A stretch of DNA of 45,803 nt from Tritrichomonas foetus (GCA_001839685.1 MLAK01000911.1:1-45803); one strand, 5' to 3'; shown: positions 10,201 through 18,579, counted from the first letter of the stretch. The notes: generated by a model not told the origin, from the letters alone. Translations and numbers: made by a program.

Positions 10201-11754
10201 GAAGATTGGATTAACGGGAAAATCACAAATTATCAATACATCTTATTATTAAATTATTTTGGAGGCAGAAGTTATAATATTCCAAGCTTATACCCAATAT
10301 TTCCTCAAATTAGGAATTTCGATCAGCCCTGTCGCATAAACCCCCAAATATGGCTTCGGAAGCTCCCAATTTATAGTAGCAACTTTAGTGATTCGAATCA
10401 TGATTCAAGTGACGAAAACGATTTCCTACTATTATACAGTCAAAATGAATTTGAGTTAATTCCAGAATTTTATTCAAATCCTGAAGTCTTTGATGGAATT
10501 ATTCCTAATAACTTTGCTTTTGTATATGAACTGCGTCGCCTTTTGGAATCAGAAAAAGTGACCCTTTCATTACATAAATGGATAGATAAAACATTCGGAG
10601 TAGAAAACGATCAAAAAGTTCAACGAATATTCTATGACCGACATCCACCAAGGATTAATGGTTCCATTAAAAGCAAAAACATCATTCGAACTCTAAGGAG
10701 TGTTCAACTTGAAATGACTGACATTTTAGTTGCTTCAATCAGTATCAACTGTAATAATGGAATGGTGAGTATTCGAATTTTGACCAAAAATGGCCAATTT
10801 ATTGAGTATTTTATTAATTTCCATCATCGATATTCACATGGATCAAATTCCATCATTGAAAATCACAAAACGCCACCTAAAGAAAACACTCCTCCGATAA
10901 TTTCTAGTTTGAACATGAACGACAATGTTGGCAGTGCTAATGCAGCTCATATTCCAGGATTTCATCCTGAAGTAATCAAACAAACTCAAAATATTCAACT
11001 TGATATAAACAATTGTTTCCCTGTTCCTATTTCCGCTTCTGGAATTGTTTTGATTAATAACATTGATTCAGAAATCACTGTTTTGAAAAATGGAATCATT
11101 AATAAAATGAAAATGTCTCCTTTCCATTGCGATTTTGCATACATTGACCATAATGACATGAATTGTAGTTTGAGTAACACAATTTTTTGTTGTTCAAGTG
11201 AAGGTTCAGCCTTTTCCATGCGCTTATCGGACGCATCAATCACTGGAATCTGTCACGTTTCGTCTGAAAGTCCGACTTGTATTACAGCTTCGAAGAAATT
11301 CGATGTTATTGCGGTTGGAGTTTTTAATGGAAAAATTCTGTTATTTGATATTCATAATTGTAAATTTAAACGATCACTGAATTTGGCACATAATGATTTA
11401 AATGTTTCTCCACGAAAACTTTTAATCACAAATTCGTTAGGTTTTATTGTTGCTGAATATCGTAATAAGCTTTTTGTGTTCAGCATAAATGGTGCGAAAA
11501 TTAGTGAACAAGAAATTGATTTTGATATACAAAGTTGGCATTGTGCAACAACTGAAAAAGGTTTTGATTTCATCTTTTTGGTCGATGTGATTGGAAGAAT
11601 TTATATGTTTGAGGCCTTCAACCTGAATCAAATCAAAATTATTTGTCAATTGGAAAGTCCTGCAATTACAATCAAGTACAGTAGGTCTCTTGGCGGAATA
11701 ATCGCCATCATTCAAACTTGTAAGGCGGTTTTTCTTCCTTTTGAGCTGAAATGA
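4267..11754 (+). CDS. BEACH domain-containing protein with contracted BEACH core
   Basis: A 2,495-residue protein with the layout of trichomonad BEACH proteins: an armadillo-like helical N-terminus broken by Asn/Ser-rich loops, a ConA/LamG-like beta domain at about 970-1090, a second helical block, a PH-like domain at about 1870-1955, BEACH at about 1955-2125 and C-terminal WD40-like repeats from about 2250. BEACH landmarks are readable: FTEDWINGKITNYQYILLLN, GGRSYNIPSLYPIFPQI, ELIPEFYSNPEVF and LESEKVTLSLHKWIDKTFG. The central part, which normally holds HYS, YLxRxEPFT and FHS motifs, is replaced by about 45 Ser/Asp/Asn-rich residues. BEACH proteins act in membrane traffic and lysosome or vacuole sizing. 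Start at ATG 4267; the frame is unbroken to TGA. Confidence 0.88.
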   Translation: MTFLDSEPTEKLLETIRMINDLNHNSGSNKTYESNLANSHIPNITSQIFSNLTAISGNSASFLKCCNYLANYLHFDSLFVEKLLIDKKYSFQNKLALLANSIAWIGSSSEEIKTDDNFCLVVKALFSQISDADNNVNTNHNLNSASANTANTNNINNYIKFWIFMTVDYFTHIINVSISLSTISTIANLASSMTPDSFDFSISILISLLNYSLDASKSDEQEILIRSINNFLIISKNVSIPESTFLEILSLCAPKINELNFDAISLLSTISDIFTNTYIMNIFSSLSTIARDRLIHNHCEKFGTFGDQFFHSTSNLKFLTISNGDENLLNGDFSFDTFHSFPHKLFPLTSDDFDPQTKITDLLSEEQFKLFNIFQSLLHRKSQEIPVSFFLSFSDIIAQSFFTPYFLDLYVFLLSILNTFPEFDLPVQILDIIVNSPVFSPSFCLFTDNDSFIAMNALRNLTFRVIMANWPDKIIDILQFNKEDPYLLTEHIARIFYAVSYESTSYFIADETIVDISNTMRYFINVISLHQSSPNSNSHVNPINSSSKNDNSIPFRAFSTLAIVVLRLMEDFNTANIAFSSNEFTDSFLSLVFCKSIRPTVGKIFRIYLSSSKCLTSTIALNNIAQYVTEFFTHIKEICLSKDSLTNENPLPSEIQSFSSEIDGESSGDLNISRAYNQENEEVYSLQSKINAAIDFFSAFEEALNHNMDVVSHFISTVPAIISFFIAFPSQESMRLVISFLSIFSIKIDDSNLLSFDEIVLLGKQIRETEPDGVTESTCSKLLTLMTGNKSASISNVSFMIKNPAFAHLFLNASYNNLALAIQIFLKLCEFSIFNCIQCQRGKLDIFLIKLMKNFPNKFKFLNIEYEPNLTEDEMKNLVLPLIMKIFENRCCPSSLENFFSLAVPSFNNTNNDTFNNTSNQLNNQTFDFCFPELANTVIDNAIALTTFTPSKPQIQYTFHPQCEKVTQTTSFSSPDFTYAFSLMIDQPASLNNSPYAIIFRLEDDYKMLSLYVNGRSIICEVKMESGISSAPLFSEIPPCKFIFYSLTVKDINDAFKITFTIGKDRTYLFTVKNPHFDLNNLKVSIGGFKESYFICSNNTNSNQQSSFNNSAPSSQPGSLNQSNPFITATSSFEEIPKRHDIDNHIFCFLGNTFLFDKEITPKEYVHLYATGNSDLENKITMTVTNQCGYLQNFISVIQRYQLGSVLLPFFKYADKAPLHFIEKLVDLFNAIKQDQDFEIIPLYLKKCSNSVLTYSLYIRFFTLFTNCTTETIFRHLLFNFDLWTLAQPSQLLRIVKHWATVLLPAYPKLFRQWLSFTSIIINIRIYFYFTFDDSKIINNVSNRDHGEENEKSNEKIEIEQCRVYMNKLLYQHASQQLKRDDVLSLVSHCITCTNIKQKCSFLDLLCDISGYAKTIENMDDISLKLHPLFINTDPTIFVRTMKAVLLLSSPQQIEYIIDYTNKITVTQELFNLVMNYTDELPEVLILACKLAFNLRCEKLLLEKMSSIVINPKNSSRIALVKSWYFWPLMLSSVADKRDEAVVMFIISKILESKFETSTADNIFCFLDLISINLNVPVFNLKVKLLNHLCNFALGKYEIITDIINICGRYLLFTSDVQPHSDALLSMFENSPFSGENSQNNSICCQTNKKLDIFDERRINKTHLIFHINIENEASPAFHSLVAHVIKLYNMLEVPDITLKNYASIFIYLSQKDLFDDTMKWEKGQSFDLSIRPYVQVLNLSFSSFILKVTKSLSSYIQSIQKSADNLLVLHPNIVDISMNDIEAAQYAKTLENIRLENKLLEFESQFMNSSSIWKSKKKNRITCQTHVNDQSYKMKFRNFINHDFQRPCVDCVNSNKNRLKCQEIFKQYPQNSYAFEVKQIKFSSQIHSIFVISHSNIAIYNNYNNYLIPFKKVRYILLRMNSILEIIVNTGKSYVLDFEKSTRLTDALNILKQQVFPQGTIVQRVPADQFVLQFSFTEDWINGKITNYQYILLLNYFGGRSYNIPSLYPIFPQIRNFDQPCRINPQIWLRKLPIYSSNFSDSNHDSSDENDFLLLYSQNEFELIPEFYSNPEVFDGIIPNNFAFVYELRRLLESEKVTLSLHKWIDKTFGVENDQKVQRIFYDRHPPRINGSIKSKNIIRTLRSVQLEMTDILVASISINCNNGMVSIRILTKNGQFIEYFINFHHRYSHGSNSIIENHKTPPKENTPPIISSLNMNDNVGSANAAHIPGFHPEVIKQTQNIQLDINNCFPVPISASGIVLINNIDSEITVLKNGIINKMKMSPFHCDFAYIDHNDMNCSLSNTIFCCSSEGSAFSMRLSDASITGICHVSSESPTCITASKKFDVIAVGVFNGKILLFDIHNCKFKRSLNLAHNDLNVSPRKLLITNSLGFIVAEYRNKLFVFSINGAKISEQEIDFDIQSWHCATTEKGFDFIFLVDVIGRIYMFEAFNLNQIKIICQLESPAITIKYSRSLGGIIAIIQTCKAVFLPFELK

Positions 11755-12558
11755 AGTTTTCCTCATAAATGACAATAGATGTCATATCAACTATGTATAC
11801 ATGATATGCATGTTAGTAAATGTTTGTATTTTGGTGACTCTTTTTTCTTTATTATTCTTGTTTTCTCTAACTGATTTATCCTGAATTATTTTTTATATTG
11901 GTGACTCTTTTTTTCTTTATTCTAACATCAATCAATCAACTAAAAAAATTGCATTATCGGGAATTCCGATGATTCCAGGATGTTAACAATGAAATTTCAC
12001 ATAAAGAGAAGGAGTTTTGTTAATATTTGAATAAAGCTCCTATGGTATTTGGATTTATGCCTGACCAAAAAAATTCAATTTACGATACAACTACCGGCAC
12101 AGAAACACACTATGACATACATACATATGAATGATTCATTCGAAAATCGATGAAAATAGATAACTTCATAAATTTTTCACAATCAATAATATAAAATATA
12201 TCAAATAGAATTTCTATGACAATTGAAAAGTAGAAGAAATTCTATTGACACCTGTAATACTTTCTTAGGTTTCACAAAATTTAATCGATTGCTTTCAAAT
12301 TTCAGTATATCCCATAAAATAACCGTTGGTGTTTCAAATTGTACTATACAAATTATTCTTAACTATTCAATTAAATCAATCCTATAATATTTCAATGAGA
12401 TCTTTACAGATTTGAACGAAACAATTTATTCCTTCTTTATGACGAAACAATCACAAAATTGGATAGAATATGAGATTCAGGTGGAATAATCGAATATATT
12501 CTATAAATCCACATTGTATTTTTCTATTTTTATATGGTCTCATTCTTTTATATTTTCA
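11755..12558. other. Intergenic region with a 27-base direct repeat
   Basis: No gene seen. TTGGTGACTCTTTTTTCTTT occurs at about 11831-11850 and again at about 11899-11919 with one extra T, the wider match spanning 11827-11854 and 11894-11922. The rest is AT-rich sequence up to the insertion site of the mobile element. Confidence 0.5.
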
Positions 12559-12566
12559 ATCATTTC
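12559..12566 (+). repeat. Target site duplication, left copy
   Basis: ATCATTTC immediately before the terminal inverted repeat. The identical 8 bases follow the right end at 13663-13670. Confidence 0.85.
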
Positions 12567-13662
12567 AGATGTATACAAACCAAATAGTCTTAACGTACGA
12601 AATCACTAAAATGATCCTTATCATCAGTATTACTTAATACCATCAGTCAAAAATCAAAACCCAAATAGCTAAAAGAATGACGAAAATTTCCCTTATCGCA
12701 AACTTCGCAAATGGCCGAATTCAAAAATATTTCGAAAATGATTCTGAAGAAGCTATTGTTTCAGTTTTCGGGTGAACAGCTTTCAGTCAATTGTTAAATC
12801 TATATTTTATAGTTATGAGCCATATTTATTCATAGTTTTGAAATTTTGCAACAATTAAACCGAAAAAAGAGCGATTTTGGAGAAAGCCTAAAAAAAAATT
12901 GTGAGAAGCTTTTTTTCCAAGAATCACAAAGATTATAATACTGCTTCCCATAATTCTATTTACACTTCTTCTATCGATTTTTAATTAAAAATCGCGAAAA
13001 TTTTGATAGTTTTAACTCAGTGATGTTGAATTAATTCAATTTCCATTTGACAAATATGAATGTATTGAAATCTTTTCTGTCATAAAATTTTAGTATATGA
13101 AGAAAATAGACTGGCAGTCCTCAACAGCACATTCTCAAGCAGGGATACAGATACAACGATTGAAAGACCAAATCAAGAAAAATGGAATCCAATATGTTTT
13201 TTTCCAGACTCGATGCCAAGTGAATTTTCTGATGACTCGCCATTTAGATGGCAAAACATTCGTAATCTTCTCATTGATGCCTAAATTTTTTTTATTTATA
13301 TCAAAATTATTAATATTTTTTTTATACTTCATTTTTGTATTTTGGAAAACATTATAATTTTCGATGGAGGGCCATATGATAATAAAAAGTACGATTTATG
13401 ATAAGAAATAATCAAGATATTAATGCTATAAAATCACTTTTTATCTCNATAATTCTCAGAAATTTCTGTGGGGTTTATTTTTTTCTCACAATTTTTTTTT
13501 GGATTTGGTTTTCTCTGTATCTTGATTNTTAAATTATAATATTTATATATTATTAATAGGATTACAATTAAATAATATTTAGATGACAATAATATCAACA
13601 ATTATTCATTTAGATCTCTCAATAGTCTTCTACATCTAGAGCTAGTTAGTTTGTATACATCT
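12567..13662 (+). mobile_element. 1,096-base terminal-inverted-repeat element, copy 1
   Basis: Both ends carry AGATGTATACAAAC (14 bases perfect, about 22 imperfect) in inverted orientation, and an exact 8-base duplication ATCATTTC borders the element. Copy 2 (31396-32491) has the same length, lies in opposite orientation and differs by about six substitutions by eye. The element contains short frames of 32 residues (12679-12777) and 86 residues (13097-13357, ATG start, hydrophobic C-terminus) but no recognisable transposase, so it is probably non-autonomous. A 20-base perfect palindrome lies at 12975-12994. Eight-base duplications occur in hAT, P, Merlin and some Mutator-like groups; the ends do not let me choose one. 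Confidence 0.88.
13097..13357 (+). CDS. Element-borne 86-residue ORF, unknown
   Basis: An ATG-started frame inside mobile element copy 1, repeated in copy 2 with one residue changed (L to F in the MPKFF region). The N-terminal 45 residues are polar and basic; the C-terminal 22 are hydrophobic and could span a membrane. No family recognised. Conservation between copies reflects recent copying rather than proof of selection. It may be a remnant of a longer gene or chance coding. Confidence 0.3.
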   Translation: MKKIDWQSSTAHSQAGIQIQRLKDQIKKNGIQYVFFQTRCQVNFLMTRHLDGKTFVIFSLMPKFFLFISKLLIFFLYFIFVFWKTL

Positions 13663-13670
13663 ATCATTTC
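13663..13670 (+). repeat. Target site duplication, right copy
   Basis: ATCATTTC directly after the right terminal repeat, identical to 12559-12566. Confidence 0.85.
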
Positions 13671-13749
13671 GTAAATAAATATTAAAAAAATTTTGAGTAA
13701 TGAATTTCAATTTTGTGAATGAATTTTGAGAAGGTTTTATTACAATAAA

Positions 13750-15338
13750 ATGAACCTTCCCTCGATTGGAAACTACGATCTCATCAAAGAAATTGGGAAT
13801 GGCGCAACTTCCACCGTCTTCTACGCAATTCACAGACCCACTGGCGTTCCAGTTGCCGTTAAAGCGATCAATCTTCCAACGGAACGACCACTCGCCGAAA
13901 AAGAAACCGCAATTCTTAAGAAATTAAGTCATCCATGCATTTGCGAATTCTACGAAGTAATATATTCAGACGAAAAAGCCTATCTAGCAATGGAGCTCGT
14001 CGATCAAGCAAAAGATTTATTAAAATATGTAAATTTGAGAGGAAAGGTTGGAGAAAGTGAAGCTCGAACAATTCTCTCTCAATTAATGTGTGTCATTCAA
14101 TATTTGCACTCAAATAAGATCGTGCATCGAGATATCAAACTCGAAAACATTCTTCTTGCAGAAAGCGGAAAAAATAATTTTATTATCAAAATTATCGATT
14201 TTGGAATGAGCCATCAATGTTCAAATGAAAATAATGCAATGAGCACACATTGCGGATCTTTAGGTATGTTTTTTTTATATAACAATTCCAATATTTGTTT
14301 TGCAAAATAATCATTCATTCAAATTGTATGTGATTACGTTTTCAATTTTCATGTAATTTTCATTTAATTTCGCTTTATTTTATTTTTTATAATTTTTGTG
14401 GATCGATGAATATCTCTGCATTATGACCAAAAGTTAATTTACCTTTGGAATTGACCAAATGTGGTAGTAATTTTTTTTCCCACATTTGGCAATAGTGCAG
14501 AAGTATAAATCGATGATAATTTTTGAGAATTGATACTTTTAATGTTCACAGAAATTAATTGACATGCTTAACAAATATTGGAATTGTTAGATTGAAATTG
14601 TTTTATTTTTTCTAACCCACAGCTTATATTGCGCCTGAAGTCCTGAAAAAAGAAAATTATACTAACAAAGTCGATGTTTGGAGTGCTGGAGTAGTTTTGT
14701 ATACATTATGTACTGGACAATATCCTTTTTATCATGAAAATCACCGTTTGCTAATGGAGCAGATTATGAACCAACCAATAATAATACCTAATGACATGTC
14801 GCCAAGTTTAGCCAATTTGCTCATGAAAATGTTGAACAAAGATCCAAATTCAAGATTGACTGTTAATGAAGTTTTATCACACCCGTGGGTCAACCAAACG
14901 AGCATTCAAAAGAAAATACATACGAATGAGGTGTCAATCGTAAATCATGACGTAATCTTAAAAATGGTTGAGAAAGGATATAGCCGTGAAATTATTATCA
15001 AAAAATTGTTAGATGAGGTTGTTGATGATGATACAATTACTTACAAGATACTTAAAAGGCAAATAATCAATGAGAAAATGTTTAATAAGAGCCCAAACAA
15101 TTCCTCAATTATTTCTGACAAAACAACAAAATCACTCCTCACTTTGAACACAATTATGAATTCAAAACATAATTTCAGCTACATAAATAATAACTTCCGA
15201 CGTGGAATGGTTTTGAGAGATAACAAACAACAGACAAGCATACATTTTGGCAATCAGGTATCCCTGAATAACTCAAATAGGTTCTTTCACTCAACAACAA
15301 GACTGATAAAACTTGAAACGATGAAAGGTCCAACATAG
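13750..15338 (+). CDS. CAMK/SNF1-like serine/threonine protein kinase, two exons
   Basis: Exon 1 is 13750-14263 and exon 2 is 14623-15338, joined through a phase-1 intron to give 409 residues. Motifs in order: glycine loop GNG at 16-18, catalytic Lys38 in VAVKAI, HRDIKLEN at 126-133, DFG at 150-152, and GSLAYIAPE with Ala172 encoded across the splice. After the kinase fold, a segment starting MVEKGYSREIIIKKLL resembles the UBA-like domain of SNF1/MARK-type kinases; the tail is Asn/Ser-rich. All catalytic residues are present, so it should be active. I start at ATG 13750, just before the kinase fold; the frame upstream opens only with TTG at 13726. No clear Inr is seen; the gene starts 80 bases after the mobile element's right target duplication. 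Without splicing, exon 1 runs into a stop at 14310. Confidence 0.88.
14264..14622 (+). other. Spliceosomal intron, 359 bases
   Basis: 5' end GTATGT at 14264-14269; 3' end TCTAACCCACAG at 14611-14622, close to the Trichomonas fused branch-point/acceptor ACTAACACACAG. Removing it joins GSL to AYIAPEVL in frame, restoring kinase subdomain VIII. It is long for a trichomonad intron and contains an imperfect inverted repeat (14402-14433 with 14483-14514). Confidence 0.9.
14402..14514 (+). repeat. Imperfect long hairpin inside the intron
   Basis: Arms of about 32 bases begin and end in ATCGAT, share TCTGCA and CCAAA blocks and match at roughly 70% by eye. An inner perfect 10-base stem, CCAAATGTGG (14455-14464) with CCACATTTGG (14480-14489), competes for the same right arm. 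Could be an RNA fold or an old inserted element. Confidence 0.55.
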
Positions 15339-15761
15339 AATTGAAACAAATTTTATTTTTTTGTTTGTATAAATTCCGAATCGCATCTTCTCAATTTTTT
15401 TGTTCGATATTATTTCATTTATTTTTAAATATTTAAGAATAACATTATTCGAATTATATTGGTGATATTGTTCATGACTACCATAAAGAAAAATTGATTT
15501 GAAAATTCACAAGAGTGAACACAGATAAGAGATCAAATTTTCCGAGCGAATAATTCAATCGCAAACTCGAATTACTTACCCTATAATTTCTTTTGAATAA
15601 AATTCCAGTGTAGGAGAAATAATCATTATATTAGAATGTAAATGAGAAGATCACTGTAAAAACATGTGATTTACTTTTGACTTCATTTTTCGGCTTCATT
15701 CATTATCTGCAGATAATTTAAATCTTTTCAAATCACATGTCCAAAAATTTCATCGATCGAA
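15339..15761. other. Intergenic, promoter of UBX gene
   Basis: No gene seen in about 420 bases. TCACA at 15733-15737 is a possible Inr giving a 27-base leader to the ATG at 15762. Confidence 0.35.
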
Positions 15762-16661
15762 ATGTCATCACCTCCTTTGATTGAAAATGATTTAAATGCT
15801 GCAATGGCATACAAAGGAATTCATCCCGACTGCACTCTAATTGTTTCTCTCGAAAATGAATCATTAAATTTTGATCAATTTTGGAACGACCCACAGACAA
15901 ATTCAATATTCAATAGCAGCTTTGTTTTAACGAGATTGTCAGAATCTGGAAGTCCGGAAAGTTTACGCCAATTTGTGTCTTTATTTAGAATCAGCGAATA
16001 TCCAGCTGTTGTTGTCTTTGGCGAGCACAGCGCACTAGTTTCAAAAGTATTCTTTCCATTTCCTTCACCTACTGAATTCCACGACTTTTTCACACCTGCT
16101 AGGCTGAAGAAACAGAAAATGACCAACAATTCACCTCAACCGCCACCTCAGCGAACAACTACAAAAATCTCAGTCCAAGCTCTTTCTGGATCCTTCTCCC
16201 GTGTCTTTAGTGTGAATGATACCATCGGCGATTTGAAAGCATGGATCACCGAAGAGTCAGGAAACGATCTTGAATTATTGAATCAGATCATAATTTCGCA
16301 CACCCACCAGCCACTTCCCGAAGATGATTCTGTTACACTCAAAGATGCTGACCTTGTTCCTTCTGCGCTTCTTCGCGTTCTGGGCGAAGAGAATCTCGAC
16401 ATTCGTGTTGAAGTCGGACAGAATGAGCTTCCAGGCACGGCGCGTCCACGAGCGGGATTCATGTCAAGACTTCGTAACTTGAGATTCTTCAAATGGATCG
16501 GACTTATTTCAGATTTAATAAATCCGTGGGGGGATGACGGAACAGACGATGATTCCACTTTTTGGCAATACAAACCGAACCCGCAAATGGCAAGAGACAT
16601 TAGAGAATCGATGAGAATGATGATGCGAAACAGGGGATTTCAACCACAAGCACAAATATGA
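15762..16661 (+). CDS. UBX domain protein with thioredoxin-like N-domain (UBXN4/UAS-like)
   Basis: 299 residues. Residues about 10-115 look like a thioredoxin-like UAS domain (FVLTRL, then ISEYPAVVVFG with a cis-Pro-like turn), without redox cysteines. A PQPPPQ linker follows, then a ubiquitin-like UBX domain at about 135-210 (TKISVQALSG to DADLVPSALLRVL). The C-terminal part has an amphipathic, hydrophobic stretch RFFKWIGLISDLINPW that could sit in a membrane, as in UBXN4/erasin. UBX domains bind p97/Cdc48; UAS plus UBX proteins work in ER-associated degradation. The usual FPR loop is not evident. Good match to the domain order; the exact orthologue is uncertain. Confidence 0.8.
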   Translation: MSSPPLIENDLNAAMAYKGIHPDCTLIVSLENESLNFDQFWNDPQTNSIFNSSFVLTRLSESGSPESLRQFVSLFRISEYPAVVVFGEHSALVSKVFFPFPSPTEFHDFFTPARLKKQKMTNNSPQPPPQRTTTKISVQALSGSFSRVFSVNDTIGDLKAWITEESGNDLELLNQIIISHTHQPLPEDDSVTLKDADLVPSALLRVLGEENLDIRVEVGQNELPGTARPRAGFMSRLRNLRFFKWIGLISDLINPWGDDGTDDDSTFWQYKPNPQMARDIRESMRMMMRNRGFQPQAQI

Positions 16662-17067
16662 GAAAAATTTTCGTGATCGATTATTTCGTTTTCCTTTTTT
16701 TTATATATTCATTAAAAATAGAACTAATCATTATATATATTATATTTGATCCATTTTTTTGATGATTCTTTAACATTACTGACTTAAATAATCTAATAAA
16801 AATATGAATCATTACAATATCCGTTTTTTCGAGATAAAGTGTTATTTAAAGATATAGATATTTTGAGTAAAACTCATCATATCTTCTATATGTTCAAAAT
16901 TAAACTACAAAAGTGAATAAAGTCGTTTCAGAATAATTATTGAAAAATTAACCATCATCAAAAAAGTGTTATAAACGTCTACCATAACTTTTTCATAATC
17001 TCAATTTTAACGGCTTCTCATTTTGAAAATAAAATCCAAAATTCATCAAAATACAAAGAAAGAAAAA
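16662..17067. other. Intergenic, promoter of coiled-coil gene
   Basis: No gene seen. TTTTAACGGCTTCTCATTTT near 17005-17024 combines an AACGG Myb-type core with a TCATT initiator at 17018-17022, about 48 bases before the ATG at 17068. Confidence 0.4.
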
Positions 17068-18579
17068 ATGATTTCCACATCGTCAAGAGGAGACCGCATG
17101 AATTCGAAAACTTTCATCACAGAAATGGGGGCAGCGAAACGATATAGTAATTCAGCACGATCAAACTATTCTCGCGGGCGATCAGGGAGTGAAAAATCCA
17201 TGCTCCCGATTCTCCCGAACAAGAACACAATTGTCCAGGCTGAAGAGGTCGACCAGGGAAAGCTCGATCATACGTATGAACTCCTTGTCGAGGACATCAG
17301 GCGCCTGAAAGCTGAGATTAATCCGATACGACAATATTTTCTACAATTGAAAGATCATTTACTTTTTCAGAGTCGTTGTGCAGCAAATTCGAATGTAATA
17401 ATGTCTGAACAAGTGCCAGATTTAAGTGCAGCTGTTGGTGATGACACATTTTCATCAGTCATCGAAAATTTTCAGGAGCAAAGCGATTTGAATACCGAAC
17501 AGTGTGTAGAACTTAGGAATAAGTTTTCCAATTATTGGATCATTAGACTCTCTTGTGAAGTTGAAGCCGCTCGAGAGGAGATTAAAAAGATGAGAAAATC
17601 AGTCACGTATGACCAAAAAGAAAATGAAAAAGTTCGTTCAGAAATTTCATCAATGAGACGATCAAAAGAAATTGAAAAAATTGACGAACAAAGAAAGAAA
17701 ATTCAAAGTCTAATTCTAGAAACTTCAAAAGCTGAACAAAGAAATCAAAAGCTAACAAAGCTTGTAGAAATACTCGAAAAGCAAGTTCCCGAATTGGCAC
17801 CTGAAAATCAAGCCGCTTTTGATGAAATTCAAGAATTAATGCAACAATTGACAGATGCACGTCAGAAATATTTCAAAAAGTGCGATGAATTAATTGCAAC
17901 ACGTGACAAACAAGTGAAAGAATTGCAAAATCTTGAAAAAACAAGAAAGAAGCAACCTGGTTCAAATCAGCCTCCAAAAATCGTCGAACCAGCAGAAAAA
18001 CCAAACTCTCCACGTGGCAGAAAGGCTTTTTCACAGCCAATTCAAACTCCTGTAGAAGAAACAGAAAATACTGAAGAAAACGCAGATCATATCAATATAA
18101 ATGTTAATGATGATGAAGATGAAGTAATGAAGCAATATCTAAACAGCAATGATAACGATAACGATAATAATGACAATATTGACAACGATAACAATGACGA
18201 AAATGATAATGATAATAGAAATATTGAAGACAATCCTCCTGAAAATTATGAAGAAAATGAAACAGGTGAAAATGCGAATGATGATGATCAAATTGAAGTC
18301 GATCACACTGAAGTTGATCACATTGAAGTTGATCGCACTGAAGTCGATCACATTGAGGTTGATCAAATTGAAAATGGAAATGAAAATAGAGAAAATATTA
18401 CGAACGAAGTTGACAATGATGAAAATACTCCTGAACAAGAGGGAGATATTGTTGAAACAACAAGAGTCAGTTTTGATTTATTGAACGTACAACCAAATGA
18501 GAGCGAGTTGAGTATGATTCCAACAGACGATGAAAATGAAGTCCATGATTCCGATGATATTCATGTTGATGATTCCTAA
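17068..18579 (+). CDS. Coiled-coil protein with acidic Asp/Asn/Glu-rich repeat tail
   Basis: 503 residues from ATG 17068. The open frame extends back to a TTG at 17023, which is not a likely eukaryotic start. The first 70 residues are basic and Ser/Arg-rich (RSNYSRGRSGSEKS). Residues about 75-300 are a long heptad-type coiled coil, with a break in the middle. A Pro/Lys linker follows, then a tail dominated by Asp, Asn and Glu with five 5-residue repeats of (I/T)EVD(H/R/Q). No enzyme motif. Such proteins are often cytoskeletal or basal-body parts in trichomonads, but that is only a guess here; no named family recognised. Confidence 0.75.
   Translation: MISTSSRGDRMNSKTFITEMGAAKRYSNSARSNYSRGRSGSEKSMLPILPNKNTIVQAEEVDQGKLDHTYELLVEDIRRLKAEINPIRQYFLQLKDHLLFQSRCAANSNVIMSEQVPDLSAAVGDDTFSSVIENFQEQSDLNTEQCVELRNKFSNYWIIRLSCEVEAAREEIKKMRKSVTYDQKENEKVRSEISSMRRSKEIEKIDEQRKKIQSLILETSKAEQRNQKLTKLVEILEKQVPELAPENQAAFDEIQELMQQLTDARQKYFKKCDELIATRDKQVKELQNLEKTRKKQPGSNQPPKIVEPAEKPNSPRGRKAFSQPIQTPVEETENTEENADHININVNDDEDEVMKQYLNSNDNDNDNNDNIDNDNNDENDNDNRNIEDNPPENYEENETGENANDDDQIEVDHTEVDHIEVDRTEVDHIEVDQIENGNENRENITNEVDNDENTPEQEGDIVETTRVSFDLLNVQPNESELSMIPTDDENEVHDSDDIHVDDS
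18291..18368 (+). repeat. 15-base tandem repeats coding (I/T)EVDx
   Basis: Five head-to-tail 15-base units within the acidic tail of the coiled-coil protein, each coding I or T, then EVD, then H, R or Q. Units differ mostly at third positions (GTC/GTT), so the array is not brand new. Confidence 0.75.

Noticed and set aside
13726..14310. Stand-alone 194-residue kinase fragment ending at 14310
   Set aside because: It opens with TTG and reads into the intron; splicing 14263 to 14623 restores a complete kinase.
14697..15338. Separate 213-residue gene starting at 14697
   Set aside because: It starts with TTG inside kinase subdomain IX and is simply exon 2.
18139..18484. Overlapping ORFs on both strands in the coiled-coil tail
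   Set aside because: Shadow frames from the low-complexity GAT/AAT/GAA repeats.
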